This document shows, one piece after another, positions 46,210-56,640 of a DNA stretch of 64,000 nt (the first letter of the stretch is position 1; the number at the start of each line of letters is the position of its first letter). The notes under the pieces are model-generated. The model was not told where the DNA came from. It made no database searches and saw only the letters and a program-made list of their open reading frames with translations. The position numbers were made by a program, and so were the translations under genes. Location: assembly GCF_034702125.1 (NCBI RefSeq), contig NC_085861.1:47458722-47522721 (forward strand), written 5' to 3'. Source of the stretch: Engraulis encrasicolus. Lineage: Eukaryota; Chordata; Actinopteri; Clupeiformes; Engraulidae.

Positions 46210-47360
46210 CTTCTATATTCTGTTAAAATACAATGTCGTGAAGCAGATGGTCAGCTCAGGTGTGAAAGGATCTCTGAGGAACAGATCCAGGCCCAAAGCA
46301 AAGAGTCAATAATAACTGAGCTTAAACTGTTATGCGTACTAGACAAAACAATCAGCATTTGTAATATAAATGTTTTTGACGTTTTATAGTTTTGTAGGAC
46401 ACTCATCAGCATTGTCTAAAATCCTGCCCAGGACAAGAGTAGGTTTTCTGTGTGGGTTTCTTCAGTGAGTACTGGACTGTGGAATGATAATAGTCTTGAA
46501 AAACGGTGGCAGACAGACAAAGTACAATTCCATTGGAAAAAGACTCAAAACTGGTCATCCAATGTCTGCTGTGTGTGCTTGATGAGTGCCTCTTAAAATG
46601 CCAACAGAAATATGTTGGTTTATCAAGATTTTTCCAGATGCTTCAAAGCATTCTAAGCCTTTCTCCACTCGTTCACCGTGTACTTTCTTCTCATGAAATT
46701 ATGCTGTGTGTTCTTCACTGTTCCCTGGGCCCAGATGTGTGTGTTCTCAGCTGGCTTTGGCGGCATCAGGTCAGCTAATCTACGGTGCCCCACAAGGGAC
46801 AAGGGGAAAGAAAAAAAAAGTTCTCGGGGGTGCTCCAGTTGTACTATTTCCACTGCACACATGTAAACCTTCCTGGAGCACACATGAAAGTTTCTTTAAG
46901 TTTGCAAAAAGACAGTATTTTCATCCTCATTTGTTCTCCTGTATTTCTTTGGGGGCTCAATAGTATTTTTTCTTTTGCCAACTCTGTGAGTCCTGCTTTG
47001 ACACTCGCACATGGATATTGTACAGGTTCTCCACTGTAATATCCAGCTGCTGTTGGTTCTGTTTATTTGCCATTGTGCTGACCTCTGCTCACTGGAGTAG
47101 TCGTTTCATTCTGCTGGAAGTGGAACCATCCTTCATTCTTTACCATCTCTGTCCCCTCTTTGCATTTTAACCAGATTTTCATGCAGACGTTCTGTCTTTT
47201 TCTCAGTCCGTCTGTCCGTATATAATCATATAATCAGTTCTCTTTTCCATATTATGTAATGGATAGCAGCAACTGAAGCATGTGTTCTACAGACTTAATC
47301 AATGCTACAGAGCCAAATAATTTCCTGACACAAAGCGTATGGAGTATTATGCTCTGCCAA
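46210..47360. other. Intergenic DNA with no recognised feature
   Basis: No gene, RNA or bounded repeat seen. A short purine run is at 46799-46821. Confidence 0.45.
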
Positions 47361-47370
47361 GTTGATTAAT

Positions 47371-47589
47371 TATGACCCTGTTACCACATTGGAGACTTTA
47401 ATGACACTTGTTGGCCTTAATTTAAAAAAAAAACCTGAAATATTCATTGACCTCTCAAAGTTGTTTAGCGCTGTGCACCACTCAGTTCTGAAAAATAGGC
47501 TTTCTAATTTTGGCCTTTCCGATCATGTACCTGTAGTTTCTAAACAAAAACTGAACAAATGTTGTTTTCAAGGCCAAATAAGGGACTAT
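47371..47589 (+). mobile_element. LINE reverse transcriptase fragment, 5' piece
   Basis: The frame reads FIDLSKLFSAVHHSVLKNRL and SNFGLSDH. It corresponds to the RT motif usually seen as FIDLSKAFDTVDH, with the catalytic Asp position replaced (LFSAV), so it is dead. It is directly interrupted by the TA-flanked element at 47592. The 3' remainder is 49039-49790. Confidence 0.8.
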
Positions 47590-47591
47590 TA

Positions 47592-49036
47592 CAGTTTTTT
47601 CTGTTCGCTAACGCAAAATTTTTTTGTAGCTTTGGCTACTTTTGCGGAACTCCTCACACAGATGCACAAACCTATAATCAAATCAGCCAAACTAATAGCA
47701 CAAAAACTGATTAGCACTCAGTTTGTAATGTTATAAAACACACTTTGCATAACTGTAAACACAAATTATGCAAATTATAAACACACTCCTAGAAAAAAAT
47801 ATACACATTTGTGGATATGTTGTACACTACAATACCAATTATTAGACAACATGTGAAAGGGGGAAACACCTTTAGATAATCTCTTCACCTTGCAACCGGT
47901 ATACTGTATAATTAAGACACAGATACGCTTTCTGTGAAAAAAATAATGGAAGGAGAAAGAAACACCAGAAGAGTGAGAATCAGAGGAGGGTGAGGAAAGG
48001 GAGAAAGGAGACAAAGGCACATAGGCCTACACGGAATCACGGATGACACATTCGTTGACCATGTCATCAACCATGGCATGAGCAGTATAGCAAATATGTA
48101 CAGAGTCAGTGTATATGAAAGACAATATAGTATGTAGGCTATACTGTCTGTAATGTGTGAAATACAGTAATGTGAAAGTGATGGCATTGCTACTTTACAG
48201 AATTTCTAGAATTCTGAGAGCAGGGGTTAGAGAACAACTGTGTGTTCGCACGTGAGCAAAAGGCCCACATTCTGAATATGGTGTTGGCTAACAATAAGGC
48301 TGCAGGAAATTCAATAGCAGGTACATGAAGCAGGTCTACAAAGTTCTATTTGAATGGAATTCCGAAAGTATAAAGCAACTATGTTGATACAGTATGTGCA
48401 GGTAATCAACAATTAGTTTGAAATATACTGTAGACGTCCATATTGATATTGACCAGAGAGCATGTCAGGACTGGATATGCCATACAAGGCGATACTTTCT
48501 CCGCTGTCTTGCATTTGAAGACATAGCATGTGATGTCAATGACATTTTATTGTCAGATCCAGCAAGGCATATGCATGTTCAGTAATTTCCCTTTGTTAGA
48601 CTTATATTGTGTTTTCTTTTGTATTTGAATTACATGTCAAAAACATCTCTTTACTTTGCTTTGGGTAACGTAAATAAACATCCACGATTGAAGTCTCATC
48701 CCCTTTGTTTTTATATCACAAGTATTCATGACAAAAGTGTGATCTAGGCTACAATTGATTTACATTGTGCAAAGAAAAACACAAGCTAAATGTGTGTATC
48801 ATTTATACCGCATGTGTTTAGTTGCAGTGTATGTGTGTTAATTGCGAAGATGTTTGTGTGAGGGATGTGGCTCAAAAATGCAAAATTTACAGAAGTGTAT
48901 AGCGTTTTTCAACCTTAGTTTGATTTTGCAATGCATCTACAGTGCTTTGCTAGATCGTTGTGAAGTTCTTGTGTGTAGAGTTTTGCAAAAGCAGCCAAAG
49001 TTGCAAAAATTGAGCTTTAGAAATCAGAAAAAACTG
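47592..49036. mobile_element. Tc1/mariner-like element inside a LINE
   Basis: 1445 bp with ends CAGTTTTTTCTG and CAGAAAAAACTG, flanked by TA on both sides (47590-47591 and 49037-49038). The terminal similarity extends inward at lower identity for about 100 bp (left GTAGCTTTGGCTACTTTTGC, right GCAAAAGCAGCCAAAGTTGC). No transposase frame was recognised, so it is probably non-autonomous. Confidence 0.85.
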
Positions 49037-49038
49037 TA

Positions 49039-49790
49039 AACATCCCCAAAGTATTCACCCTCAAGTGAAGTGAAATAGAGGTTCTCCGTTCGTATAAATA
49101 TCTTGGTATACTGCTTGATGACACCCTTACAATACATGTCGTTTTTCTTTTAATGATTAAAAAAAGTGTCTTATCGCAGCAACCTTTCTATCTATTTTAG
49201 ATTATGGTGACCTGCTGTATATGAACACTTCTGCTCAGTGTCTGAGTAAGATTGACTCTGTGGACCACACAGCTGAGGTTTATTACTGGTTGTTCTGTAG
49301 GGCCTTGACCCGTCACTGTCAACTATATTCCCGCATAGGATGGCCATCACTGTCTACCAGGAGATAGACTAACTGGTATACCTCCATAATATGCAAGGCA
49401 ATTCTTGGACTCCTGCCACCCTAATTACACTGAGTAACCTTAATTCTTATGGCCTCCGCTGAAATGATCATTTTCTGCTCTCTGTTCCATGTGTACGTAA
49501 AGAGCAAGGAAAAAGAGACTCTTTATACTCTGCCCCCACCACATGGAACACGCTTCATAAGTAGGCCTACCTAATGATAAAAGAACCTATTCCACTGAGC
49601 CTTTCTAAATTTCAGACTGAAAGCACTTGAGACCACTTGTGTCCCTGATTTAACCATTTCACATTATTTTCATTTTTTTGTTCTATTTCATTTAAAATCA
49701 GACCGCTGCTGGCCAGGACGTCCTTGCAAAAGAGATTATTAATCTCAATGGGTCTTTTCTCGTGGTTAAATAAAAGTTAAATAAAAAAGA
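49039..49790 (+). mobile_element. LINE 3' piece with TTAAATAAA tail
   Basis: Broken frames read SYKYLGILLDDTLT, LDYGDLLYMNTSAQCLSKID, RHCQLYSRIGWPSLSTR and PPTTWNTLHK, the usual C-terminal region of a fish LINE ORF2. A 3' UTR with GACCGCTGCTGGCCAGGACG, AATCTCAATGGGTCTTTTCT and the tandem tail GTTAAATAAAAGTTAAATAA follows. Compared with the 5' piece, roughly 100 residues including the YADD region are absent. Confidence 0.82.
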
Positions 49791-49849
49791 AGCTTTTGAA
49801 ACATAATGTACGTAATGCAGTAATGTCTGGAGATCTGTAGATTTCTTTC

Positions 49850-50690
49850 TATATCTGCATGCAGACATTCTCTAGCAAACGGCCTGTCCCTTCTCGGTCA
49901 CGCTTCTCCTCCGCCTTCAGTCATTTCTTTATATTATCTGTTGTGTTTTTCATATGCCACCAAGATATTTTATATCCAGATGTATCTGCATCCAGACATT
50001 TTCAAGCTGCCTGGCCCTTCATGGTCACCCCGCGCTTCCTTTTCCTCACAAATGGCGCCTTGAGGGTTTCCTTTACCCATCTGTGCAGACGCATGCAAAG
50101 TTCCTAGATGGCTCTTCTGTGGCTGGAGATGTTCAGCCTATACTCTTTCATTCCTTGAGCTGTGTTGCCATAATGGGCGGTTTCCCGCCCCATTGGGGCT
50201 GTTTAGGGTGACCGTCTTTGGGGGGAAAGGGACATCGGGCGGGTTTTTCCTCAAGATTTATGGCCATATAATTCCGTAGAAATAGGCGCTGCTGTGGCCA
50301 AACGGTAGGGCACTCGTCTACCATGCTGCTGACCCGGGCTCGATTCCCGGCCCGGGTCTTTTGCCGGCCCTTCCCCGTCTCTCTCTCCCCACTCGCTTCC
50401 TGTCACCACCTTTACTGTCCTATTATAAATAAAGAAAAAAAAAGAATTCTGTCAAATTTAGTTTGAATTGGACAGGAGAAAGTGCCTTTAGGAGGTTTTT
50501 TTTTTTTTTTTTTTTTAAGCTTTTTTGGGCTGAAAATCATCTGCCACATCTGGCAACCCTTGAAATGCTCTTCCGTTCCTTGAAATTTCTATCTGGTGCC
50601 CCGAGGGTTTCCTTCACCCACATGTGCGAATGCATGCAAGGTTCCTCCTAGTGTAGACGGTTCCTCTGTGGCTTCAGCAGTGTCCCATTT
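49850..50690. repeat. Diverged local duplication around a SINE
   Basis: GAGGGTTTCCTTTACCCATC..GTGCAGACGCATGCAAAGTTCC (about 50061-50104) is repeated as GAGGGTTTCCTTCACCCACA..GTGCGAATGCATGCAAGGTTCC (about 50603-50645), each followed by TTCTGTGGCT or CTCTGTGGCT. A less similar copy may start at 49858. The SINE at 50285 lies between them. Confidence 0.6.
50285..50446 (+). mobile_element. tRNA-derived SINE
   Basis: The head GGCGCTGCTGTGGCCAAACG, GGTAGGGCACTCGTCTACCA, the B-box GGCTCGATTCCC, the body CTTCCCCGTCTCTCTCTCCC, CGCTTCCTGTCACC and the tail TATTATAAATAAAGAAAAAA. It matches the copies at 25226 and 33327. Confidence 0.92.
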
Positions 50691-50699
50691 CCATGACTC

Positions 50700-51475
50700 C
50701 TCCCTCCCTCCTGTTTTTGCCTGCCCTGCCTCCTCTCTGAGGTCCCAGAGGTGAACCGTATAGTCTACCACACTTTCGAACTTGGCTCCTCGCCAAGCCA
50801 GCAATCTGCAGGATCGACCGCATACATATGTACAAACTGTAACGTGACCCCACATTCCTAAGGGCAAAACATGGAATCCAGGGCTCATAACATGTTCGTT
50901 AAGGGGGAAGATGAGGAGTATAATTAGTGTGGCATAACTTGTGTTTATGACTCTCAAATCGGATTGCTCTTGGCTCGCCTCTGCGATTTTAGGCTTTAAG
51001 TCAGGGTCTCCTTGAGGCGGAAAGCCTACTTAGGCCATGCAGAAAGTAGCAACTATAGGCTTCACTACACAGGCCAGACAAAGCCAGCAGAATAGCAAGT
51101 ATTCAGACTCAAAGGGAGAGCTCAAAATGATGCCAGACACTTAGAATTTACCGGGGCCTTTTAAAGGGAATCCGGAGAAAAATGACTGACGTTTGTCAGG
51201 CAGTCAAGTTTTCAACAGTAAAAATCAAATGTGATTTAGCAATTTATAATGTTCCTGAAAAAGATGAAAAGATGAACCCTTTTTATTGTTTCAATATGGA
51301 GAGAGAGACAGAGACAGAGAGCGATTCGTATTATTGGCTTGAATCTTCCTTTTACAGCATTTTACATTGAATTCCAAGTGGGTAGTAGAGGTAGGCAAAT
51401 AAGCCTTCACAGGAATATGAAGCAGATTGCTGCACCATCTGAAATGTGTATTGCAACTGCCTCAGGAGGTGAACA
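50700..51475. other. Intergenic DNA with no recognised feature
   Basis: Unique-looking sequence; a short GAGAGACAGAGACAGAGA patch is at 51300-51321. Confidence 0.45.
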
Positions 51476-51478
51476 GAG

Positions 51479-51545
51479 TCTCTCTCTCTCTCTCTGTCAC
51501 ACACACGCACGCACGCACACATGCACGCACGCACACACACATTTC
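51479..51545. repeat. CT then CA/CG microsatellite
   Basis: TCTCTCTC followed by ACACACGCACGCACGC units. Confidence 0.9.
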
Positions 51546-51566
51546 CTTTTTTCAGCACCTCTGTAG

Positions 51567-52185
51567 TAGTGTTGTGACGTTTGGTTCGTGAATGAATCGA
51601 TTCTTTTTGAACAGCTCATCGATATTTGAAGGGTTTATTTGCAAAACGGTGTATCTCCATTTTGTAGAATGTTGGGAAATTGACATTTTGTATTGGACAT
51701 TCCATTGAAATTGTATTGCTTTTTTTATAGGTTTAAAAATTGAATGGCAACAATTCACACAAAGGAGATAGGACCTCTGGACAGTCATTTCCAATAATAA
51801 AATGCAAAAGTCAAAAATGGTGGATACACCATTTTTCAAATAAACCCTTCATTTACTGCCAATGGAACAGCTTCTATGTAGACATGAATGATTGGAACCG
51901 GAAAACATCTGGGGAGCCAGTATTTGGGGCATGTGACCTTCACATGAGTACTTACATTTTTAGTGTACAAGTGTATTTGCTTTAGATACAGGTAGCGCCA
52001 GAAACTGTCTTTAGAAGGAGGAGGAGAGTCAGTTTTGTTTGGACAACATGAGTTGACTTAATACAGTAAATGCCATCTTCTTAACACCGGTTAAGTATTA
52101 AAATACCATTCAAATGAGGCAGTTTTTCAGAACCGCTCTTTGAAAGCAGTGAGCTACAATGATCCGGATCCCGTCAAAGAGTCAT
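51567..52185. mobile_element. Decayed hAT-type element
   Basis: The left end TAGTGTTGTGACGTTTGGTT, followed by CGTGAATGAATCGATTCTTT, resembles a fish hAT terminus rich in GAACGAATC words. Near the right, AGAACCGCTCTTTGAAAGC and GTCAAAGAGTCATTC look like the matching subterminal sequence, but a clean right end is missing. A MITE (51628-51850) is inserted in it. Confidence 0.55.
51628..51850. mobile_element. MITE, GAAGGGTTTATTTG ends
   Basis: 223 bp with ends GAAGGGTTTATTTGCAAAAC and TTTTTCAAATAAACCCTTC. Inner pairing GGTGTATC/GATACACC also holds. ATTT flanks both ends (51624-51627 and 51851-51854) and may be a short duplication. AT-rich interior, no frame. Confidence 0.78.
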
Positions 52186-52304
52186 TCTGTAAGTCCCGTC
52201 TCTAACCTCTCTGTCTGTATTTCTCTGTTCTGCTTGATTAGACACAGACCTGAAAACCCATAATCAGAACCACTAGCCCGCACTCTATTCACAACGCTTG
52301 TCCA

Positions 52305-52459
52305 CAGGGCTGCTGAAAGGTTTGACTGGGCCCGGGACAAATTCACCTGAAAAGGCCCCCCTCTCAATACGTAAATTGTAATGCTGACCCAATTCTGGCT
52401 CCCCCTCTGTCCCTGGGCCCGAGACGACTTACCCATTTGCCCCAAGGTCGGCTCCTCTG
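52305..52459. mobile_element. hAT-type MITE, second family copy
   Basis: 155 bp, beginning CAGGGCTGCTGAAAGG and ending CAAGGTCGGCTCCTCTG. CTTGTCCA lies exactly at both borders (52297-52304 and 52460-52467). The interior has CTGGGCCCGGGACAAATT and TCCCTGGGCCCGAGACGACT, matching the reversed 46052-46198 copy. The terminal repeats are more decayed than the duplication. Confidence 0.9.
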
Positions 52460-52576
52460 CTTGTCCAGAATGAGTGTCAGGTGATGGAAATCACCTCTGA
52501 GGGCTTTCTCCGCTTTGATCTGTGGACATAATCTGCCTGAACTGAACACACGCTCTCTCACTTTCGCACTTTCTAA

Positions 52577-52578
<2 letters not shown>

Positions 52579-52656
<78 letters not shown>

Positions 52657-52672
52657 GCTCTCTCTCTCTCTC
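52579..52672. repeat. (CT)n microsatellite
   Basis: About 35 CT units, an ATCTATG break, then a shorter CT run. Confidence 0.96.
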
Positions 52673-52974
52673 TCCCCACCCTTTCTCATCCTATCCCTCT
52701 CTGTGTCTTTCTGAAGGCCTACCTCTCTCTGCTTATCTATCTTTTTTTCTCTTTCACACACACACCATCCCTCTCTCCCTGTGTGATGGATGAATACAAC
52801 GGAGGTGTGTGTCCATGCATGAACAGAGGCTGGATGTTCCCATCCTGTTTATTTAACCTTCCATTAAGCTGCTATCTTTTACTGTACCTGTCCTGCGCAG
52901 CAAGCCAAGCAGGCAGACATGGACACACACACACAGGGCCGGCCCAAGGCATAAGCGAACTATGCGATGGCTTA

Positions 52975-53683
52975 AGGGTGATTTATGCCTCGAGGCAGCG
53001 TCCCTGCGTCGTGATGCAGTGAGCCGCGCAGTTAACGGAGTGAAGCCCCCCCCCAATCACGCAGGTACTCTGGGGCACCTCCCCAAAATTGTGTCTCGAC
53101 GCAGGGAATGATGCAGACAGCGACGGAGTGAAGGGCGGGAAGGAGAGAAAATAGGTCTCTGATTGGTCCTCTCGACCAGCCTGCTCTGTCCTCGAGTCGA
53201 GAACAAGCTACTTCCTTGTTCTAACCTTCGTCGGGCTACGGACTGTGTGCTCTTCATTAAATAAGTTGCCCGTGCTTTTGTCGTTTCATTTATTTACACA
53301 AACCAAAGACAAAACATGCGCTTGCAAGTTACGACGCTGAAGTTATTTGGACAGTTGAACAGTGTTTCCGAGGTCGAGGAAACATTCCGCTTCGTGCGAC
53401 CTATCCTCGACAAATGAGCCACTTCTTTGTTCCAAACTACCGCGGTGGCTGCCAGTGCGATCAAAAATGCACGTGACATAAAGATTTAATGTTTCATTTT
53501 CATTGTCGTCGAGTCTGTGAAGCTAAAAAAACAACCGACACGTTTAGGTTACTCTTTGTATTGAAGGCAGTTTGAGCGTGGAATGACATCGCGCAGACTG
53601 CGCTTCAAAACAGGGCAAAATTAATTGCATCATGGCTGCGACAAACTCACTCCGTGGCTCTGCCAGGAAGTATAACCCGCCCT
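52975..53683. mobile_element. PIF/Harbinger-type element nested in the hAT
   Basis: 709 bp with ends AGGGTGATTTATGCCTC and GAAGTATAACCCGCCCT (12 of 17 inverted matches). TTA lies outside both ends (52972-52974 and 53684-53686). Removing it joins GATGGCTTA to GGGCCCCGATG, restoring a normal-looking host element. No intact transposase. A GC-rich left part contains GACGCAGGG and TCCCTGCGTC, which also pair. Confidence 0.82.
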
Positions 53684-54155
53684 TTAGGGCCCCGATGTCA
53701 CCAGGGGCCCCCTGTGAGCAGCAAAGTTTCAGGGAAAAAAAATTCTCCACCATTTCTCCTAATCATATATTTCTTTCTCATGAACCACTTACTGCCACTA
53801 TGGAAACAGGACCCATTATATATTGGGGAACACCTCAATGACGGTGGGACAACGTCATTTTTCATGTACCACTTTTAATTGTAAAAACCCTACAATAAAC
53901 ACAGAATATAACAAAGAGATATAGTTTTGAAGCTATTGATAACTAAGATATTCCATCATGATAAATGGCTTTTCGTTTGAAAAATTTTGCTCCAAGAAGT
54001 ACAGTGCATGATGGGTACACAACATACAGACAGCCTACCTATGTACTTAGTTCCCCTCACTCGTGCAAGTAATTGAAGCTTATGAAACATCTGATGCTGA
54101 ATAGGTGGTGGTATGGGGGGCCCCTGGAGGATATTTTGCTTAGGGCCCCATAAGG

Positions 54156-54767
54156 CAGTGTTTCCCAACCACGGGTACGTGTACCACTAGGGGTACGCGA
54201 GCACACTGCAGGGGGTACTTGGATTTTTAAAAAATTATTATAACACATGTATGGAGCAGTCACATCAGGACAGAGAAAGCGGTATAGAAGACGAATTAGG
54301 GCAGGGGTGTCAAACTCAAATTGACCGAGGGCCCGTAACAAAATCCTCATGGTTAAATTTCACACACACTCTTTCCCATCATATTTGTTAGTTCAAATGT
54401 GTCTGCTGCACCAGGGGTGGAAATAAGCACCCAGTCACTTTGACTGTTGAAAACAGTGTGTGACTGGTAGATTTTGAAACCTACCTGCCACCGTGACTGG
54501 TGGGGAAAAAAACCTAAGTTCCACCCTTGGTCTGCACATCCCATGCCACAGCAAATTTCATGTCCAAGTCATGTTACGCTATACATTAGGGTGTATGTGG
54601 GCCAACTGTAAAAGATATTTGAAATGATCTCGAGGGTCGAATAAAATGGCTTCGCGGGCCAAATTTGGCCCCCGGGCCTGAGTTTGACATCCCTGAATTA
54701 GGGGGTACTAATTGCACAACTAAGATGCTTAGGTGGTACGCAAGACAAAAAAGGTTGGGAAACACTG
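54156..54767. mobile_element. Second-level hAT-type element in the nest
   Basis: The ends CAGTGTTTCCCAACCACGGG and AAAAGGTTGGGAAACACTG. CCATAAGG is duplicated exactly (54148-54155 and 54768-54775). It carries the third-level element 54302-54695; without it this is about 210 bp. The interior has GGTACGTGTACCACTAGGGG and GGGGGTACT. Confidence 0.93.
54302..54695. mobile_element. Innermost hAT-type element in the nest
   Basis: 394 bp with ends CAGGGGTGTCAAACTCAAAT and GCCTGAGTTTGACATCCCTG. AATTAGGG is duplicated exactly (54294-54301 and 54696-54703). Subterminal GAGGGCCCG and GCGGGCCAAATTTGGCCCCC are typical of this kind of hAT. No transposase frame. Confidence 0.94.
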
Positions 54768-54791
54768 CCATAAGGGCTTGGGCCGGCCCTG

Positions 54792-54895
54792 CACACACAC
54801 ACACACACACATACACACACAAACACACTTGCACGCATAAACACACACACACACACACACGAACGAACACACACGCACGCACACACACACACACT
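54792..54895. repeat. (CA)n microsatellite flanking the nest
   Basis: CA runs with CATAAACAC, CGAACGAACAC and CGCACGCAC breaks, directly continuing from the right end of the nested element. Confidence 0.93.
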
Positions 54896-54899
54896 TACC

Positions 54900-56150
54900 G
54901 AAATGTAATGCCCACATGGGGATCCTATTGTGCCAGCGAGCCTTGAAAAGCTAGCGAATCATCTGTGCCCAGCTCTGCCCTGCACAACAGGGGCATCGGG
55001 TACAGAGACAGACAGGAAGACAGGCTTTGGTGGCCACTGATCTCCCTGGCGACAGTGGTCTCTTTGCCTGCGTCTGTGCGACTCCACTGTGTTTGTGACT
55101 CCATCTGTCCTTGGGGTGGGTTGCTAGGGAGAGACTGAGGGCCAGAGAGAGAGCGAGAAAGAGCAAAACAGTGGTCTGGTCAGCCAGGAGGTAATTTGGC
55201 CTGACATTTGGGCCCAAAGTGATTGTTTACGTTCGGATGCCATCCTGGTGGTGGAGACAGGCCGAGACAGGGGATGGCTGTGTGTCGCACGGCCATGTGA
55301 CGTAAGTGGCACGAATTGCGCGTGCGGGGCCCTGAAATATCATTTCCACTCTTCAGAGCTTCATTCTCTTAGCCAAACAGACGGTGGAATGTACGGACGG
55401 GGCAGAGGAGGTCGTCCATAGAGACCCTTCTGCCCATGCAACCTTTTTATCCATGTCCGTGACCATTAGAGTTCACGCATGGGCTCTCCCAACTACCGAA
55501 CAAAACAACTGGACAATTTTTTCCCCTTGATTTTTCAAAAAAAACTATCCTGTTCTTTATGCCACTCTCCTTACCTATTTGCCAAGCAAAAATAGGCAGG
55601 CCACTAGTATAAAGCAACAAACTGAAAATGCCTTCCAGCTGCCTAAAAAATGGAAAAGGGTAAGTTTGGGTTTTAAGCCGATTTAGCCATTAGCGCCGGT
55701 ATGCCAATGTTTGGGCAGGAGCAAAGTCTGACGGGTAGCATAATAGGAATCCTGGAACGCCGGGTTAACATGACCTCATATCATCTGGTAATATGCTCCT
55801 AATACGACCAAGCTCACTCCAGTCCCAGCGTGAGTCTTCGGGGCAGTTGGATGGTTCGACTACAGCGCGTCCAGAAATTTATCAGAAAGGACTGTAACGC
55901 AAAACATGTTGCACAACTATAGCACTGAAGACGGACAAAGTGTGGGCCATTCGATCTGATTCATGTATAGCTTATTGATTCCAAAAAATCAATCACATTA
56001 TCTGACCTTGCATCTGACAGTACTGAATTGTGTCTTAATTCCATCGAGACAGTATAACATGCATTGCCATTAATTATTCATATAATTATGTAATTAAATT
56101 ATTTACTGAAGTAAATTATCAGGCCTCCGAAAAGGTCAGTGTCCTTGAAT
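54900..56150. other. Intergenic DNA with no recognised feature
   Basis: Unique-looking sequence with no gene; AT-rich from about 55960. Confidence 0.45.
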
Positions 56151-56156
56151 ACACTA

Positions 56157-56353
56157 CCCTACAAAGCAAAAATGCAGCACACAGAGCTCTGAAATAAGTA
56201 AAATGACTTCAAAATTATCCTGTTGTCCTACATAACACATTTTTTAGGCAGATTACTACCATGTGGCAGTTTTGTTTGATTATTTTACAACATTCTCAGC
56301 AGGTCAATTTTATTTGACTTCATATTTTTTCATATACAGTTTTGCTTTGCAGG
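56157..56353. mobile_element. MITE related to the 17815 insertion
   Basis: The left end CCCTACAAAGCAAAAATGCA and the right end ACAGTTTTGCTTTGCAGG. AT-rich interior of similar size and composition to 17815-18060. No target duplication seen. Confidence 0.65.
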
Positions 56354-56640
56354 ACGATACTGTTTGTTCAATGCTGCATGTGCACCAGGGATGAGATTTG
56401 CCATCTGCCAAGTGCTGATTAAATGGCTCTTCAATTTTGCTGATATCTGATTTTTCTGGAAGAAAATAGCAATTTATTATGGTTGGTTTGTACATATATT
56501 TTCATTTGTCAGTGGCTGGTGAAAATGCCCATCATATTATACCCATATCAAAAACAGTACAGTATATGCACAGCAAGCGCAAGACATTTATCAACCCATA
56601 GTATGCATGAGGTAGATAACACACTGAACAGCATTACATA

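Larger units (their letters stand above)
52934..54791. mobile_element. Outer hAT-type element of a four-element nest
   Basis: The ends CAGGGCCGGCCCAAGGCATA and AGGGCTTGGGCCGGCCCTG are inverted. CACACACA flanks both sides (52926-52933 and 54792-54799), so it inserted in or beside a CA repeat. It contains a Harbinger-type insertion (52975-53683) and a second hAT-type one (54156-54767). Subtracting both insertions and their duplications leaves about 526 bp of original element, with TAGGGCCCCGATGTCACCAG and GGGGCCCCT blocks. Confidence 0.9.
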
